A stretch of DNA of 5,370 nt, taken from positions 1-5,370 of the forward strand of contig JANXXZ010000021.1 of the NCBI GenBank assembly GCA_025350385.1, in the 5' to 3' direction. The notes under the pieces are model-generated. The model saw only the letters and a list, made by a program, of their open reading frames with translations, was not told the origin of the DNA and did not search any database. This stretch comes from Bacteroidales bacterium. Its GTDB lineage: Bacteria; Bacteroidota; Bacteroidia; Bacteroidales; UBA4417. Of the stretch, positions 4,817 to 5,370 are shown one piece after another (the stretch's first letter is position 1; each line of letters opens with the position of its first letter). A program made the translations under genes and the position numbers.

Positions 4817-5370
4817 ATGCAAAGACGGATACGATATATACTCCTGTTGGCTATAGTGCTGTTCAGCGCCGGAAAGGCGGTTGCTCAGCTGCCTATGCCT
4901 GATCATGTATGTATCGGGGATGAGAAGCATTATTGGGTTGATTCTACTGCCAGTTCAGGTTCAACCTTTAAATGGAAGATTGATGGAGTATTAGTACAAA
5001 CCGGGTTGGTTGACTTATTCAAGTATACCTGGAATACTACAGGCTCTTATACACTTTCTGTACAGGAACTTTCTTCCGAAGGGTGCCAAGGACTTGCACA
5101 AACCGGAACTGTTAACGTACATTCGCAAATAACACCGACTTTTATACCGATTGGTCCCTTATGCCAGAATTCAGTACCGCCTGCTTTGCCAGCAAGTTCC
5201 ACCAACATACCGCCAATAACCAGTACATGGAGCCCTGCGACAATCAATACGACTATTCCAGGAACTACAACCTATACTTTTACCCCGGGTGCAGGACAGT
5301 GTGCTGCTTCTGTAATGATAAATATCACCATCCTCAACGGCATCCACGACACAGTGGCCCAGACGGCCTG
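4817..5370 (+). CDS. Secreted Ig-like surface protein, N-terminal part (continues past window)
   Basis: Open from the ATG at 4817 to the window end, 184 full codons. Residues 1-23 form a signal peptide: basic MQRRIR, a hydrophobic core LLLAIVLFSA, and a cleavage site after AVA with Gln24 as the first mature residue. This fixes the start. Residues 25-102 are an Ig-like domain (HVCIGDEKHYWV, TFKWKIDG, YTLSVQEL, one Cys near each end). Residues 103-173 are the same module as the 70-residue repeats of the gene at 1249 (PTFIPIGPLCQN, TSTWSPATI, TTYTFTP, GQC). A new segment starts NGIHDTVAQTA. It is probably a secreted or surface adhesin of the same family as its upstream neighbours. The bases upstream are heptamer array 4 with no promoter or Shine-Dalgarno site I can recognise, so it may depend on upstream transcription. 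Confidence 0.88.
   Translation, partial: MQRRIRYILLLAIVLFSAGKAVAQLPMPDHVCIGDEKHYWVDSTASSGSTFKWKIDGVLVQTGLVDLFKYTWNTTGSYTLSVQELSSEGCQGLAQTGTVNVHSQITPTFIPIGPLCQNSVPPALPASSTNIPPITSTWSPATINTTIPGTTTYTFTPGAGQCAASVMINITILNGIHDTVAQTA

Noticed and set aside
4676..4930. Minus-strand frame of 84 codons rich in Ile, Val, Leu and Tyr
   Set aside because: It is the reverse reading of heptamer array 4 plus the signal-peptide region of the adhesin at 4817.

Overview
The window looks like chromosomal DNA from an uncultured member of the Bacteroidota. The evidence is three secreted, low-complexity Ig/PKD-like surface proteins rich in Thr, Ser, Pro and Gly, A-rich leaders with few Shine-Dalgarno sites, and intergenic 7-bp repeat arrays. 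Placement below phylum is not possible from sequence alone. All supported genes are on the + strand. No tRNA, rRNA, CRISPR array, transposase or integrase was seen.

Layout. 1-645 is the 3' end of an Ig/PKD-like surface protein. 686-1177 is one open frame made of three diverged copies of a short cationic, hydrophobic, leader-like peptide unit. 1249-2280 is a complete 343-residue secreted Ig-like protein with two almost identical 70-residue repeats. 2281-2600 has no convincing gene but holds two good hairpins. 2601-4813 is an accessory block: an AlbA_2/ATPase/winged-helix regulator-like gene (2770-4131) and an unrecognised 89-residue gene (4274-4543), with arrays of 7-bp units in every intergenic gap. 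4817-5370 is the 5' part of a third Ig-like surface protein, whose start codon lies three bases after the last array.

How the parts relate. The first two surface proteins end in the same short tail (P-x-T-S-x-I-Y/F-H-x) although their last domains differ, and neither shows a type IX secretion C-terminal domain. The three leader-like units align without gaps to the signal peptide of the gene just downstream. They may be copies of an adhesin gene start (leader plus A-rich 5' region), or a small repetitive protein in its own right. The AlbA_2 gene has no sequence-visible link to the adhesins and looks like inserted cargo.

The two most unusual signals are (1) the triplicated leader-like units, whose amino-acid motif survives changes between Ser and Arg codon families, and (2) the heptamer arrays, where the 7-bp period is kept in phase while the motif itself changes, including a telomere-like G-rich stretch with eight GGG runs.
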